A stretch of 64,000 bases of DNA from Isoetes taiwanensis. Its lineage: Eukaryota; Streptophyta; Lycopodiopsida; Isoetales; Isoetaceae. Shown here in pieces: positions 63,419-64,000 of the stretch. Below the pieces are notes generated by a model. It ran no database searches. It saw only the letters and a list, made by a program, of their open reading frames with translations, and was not told the DNA's origin. Within the stretch, counting starts at the first letter, position 1, and each line of letters starts with the position of its first letter. The stretch lies in NCBI GenBank assembly GCA_021234155.1, contig JAJEKV010000091.1:3727501-3791500 (forward strand). The letters run 5' to 3'. A program made the position numbers and the translations under genes.

Positions 63419-64000
63419 TCACAAAAAATGGTAAGACTAGAACCCTGTTTGTTGGAGATTTGATTGAATATCAAAACAAAGAGAGCATACAAATGTTTTT
63501 TTAAGAAAGGAAAGATGTATTTGCTTGGGATTATTCAGAGCTATCAGGTATCAAAACTGAGGTATGCCAATTTGAAATTAAGATCAAGGAAGGTCGTAAA
63601 CCTGTCTTTCAAAAATTAAGAAGAATTAATGCTTCACTGATGGGACTAATCAAAGATGAATTGGATAAGATGTTAGATGCAGGTGTTATTATTGAAATTA
63701 TTAATCCAAAATGGGTATCTTGCATTGTTCCTGTGGAGAAAAAAAGTGGTGCTTTAAGAATTTGCATTGACTATCGAGATCTCAACAAAGCCACCATCAA
63801 GGATTGTTACCCTTTGCCTTTTTTAGAGGAGATCTTATATGCTGTAGCAGGTAAAGAGGTGTACTCATTTTTAGATGGATTCTCAGGATTCAATCAGATT
63901 AGCATTAAGGAAGAAGACCAGCCAAAGACTTCTTTCATCACCCCCTGGGGCACATATGTTATGAAAAGAATGCCTTTTGGTTTAATGAATGCTCCAGCTA
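63419..64000 (+). pseudogene. Element D reverse transcriptase, cut by window end
   Basis: Reads KNGKTRTLFVGDL, then a stop at 63501, KDVFAWDYSELSGI, LRRINASLMGL, WVSCIVPVEKKSGALRI, DYRDLNKATIKDCYPLP, YSFLDGFSGFNQI and MPFGLMNAPA at the window edge. The catalytic FLDD block would lie just outside. Confidence 0.9.

Overview
The window looks like nuclear DNA of a land plant with a large, repeat-rich genome. Evidence: one intron-containing gene with canonical GT/AG splice sites encodes a plant-type long inositol 1,3,4-trisphosphate 5/6-kinase (ITPK4 group, 43128-49168). Almost everything else is nested, mostly degraded Ty3/gypsy LTR retrotransposon sequence of a Tat-like lineage. The species cannot be named from the sequence. 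A non-angiosperm such as a fern, lycophyte or gymnosperm is a guess only.

Layout. 1-1776: nothing recognised. 1777-2632: broken LINE reverse transcriptase. 2640-3190: LTR U3 piece. 3540-5905: element A, a degraded gag-PR-RNase H-RT fragment. 6126-8346: minus-strand LTR and gag remnants (element G). 8573-9030: unrecognised minus-strand ORF. 9031-20148: element B, the only copy with both LTRs (2535 and 2520 bp, nearly identical), a primer-binding site and all domains, but with broken frames. 20149-22485: minus-strand LTR and integrase end of element E. 22486-27896: 5' LTR and start of element C, interrupted by a complete 2491-bp non-autonomous LTR element (22635-25125) with a CCAAG target duplication. 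27897-28938: inverted LTR piece. 28939-35378: element C' (RNase H, RT, integrase, 3' LTR). 35379-40445: three stacked LTR pieces. 40446-42203: minus-strand pogo-like transposase remnant joined directly to the last LTR. 42599-43007: Tourist/Harbinger-like MITE just upstream of the ITPK4 gene. 50090-56648: gag-PR scrap and a very long LTR made of two 2.84-kb tandem copies. 59433-64000: LTR piece followed by element D (gag, PR, RNase H, start of RT), which runs off the window.

How the parts work together. The gypsy copies share an unusual design. (1) A plant/archaeal-type RNase H domain lies between protease and RT, whereas the usual Tat order places it after RT. The ordinary gypsy RNase H after RT lacks the usual catalytic Asp context. 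(2) Gag carries three consecutive CCHC zinc knuckles. (3) The primer-binding site matches the 3' end of tRNA-Gln. (4) Every LTR begins with a perfect or near-perfect short inverted repeat whose sequence differs between subfamilies while pairing is kept. (5) A second covarying hairpin with a CTCAA/CTGAA loop lies near the LTR 3' end and is followed by a copy of the primer-binding-site core. (6) Upstream of the 3' LTR there is a GGCTGG/CCAGCC hairpin where a polypurine tract would be expected. The most interesting candidate for something undescribed is this set of structured LTR elements combined with the relocated RNase H.
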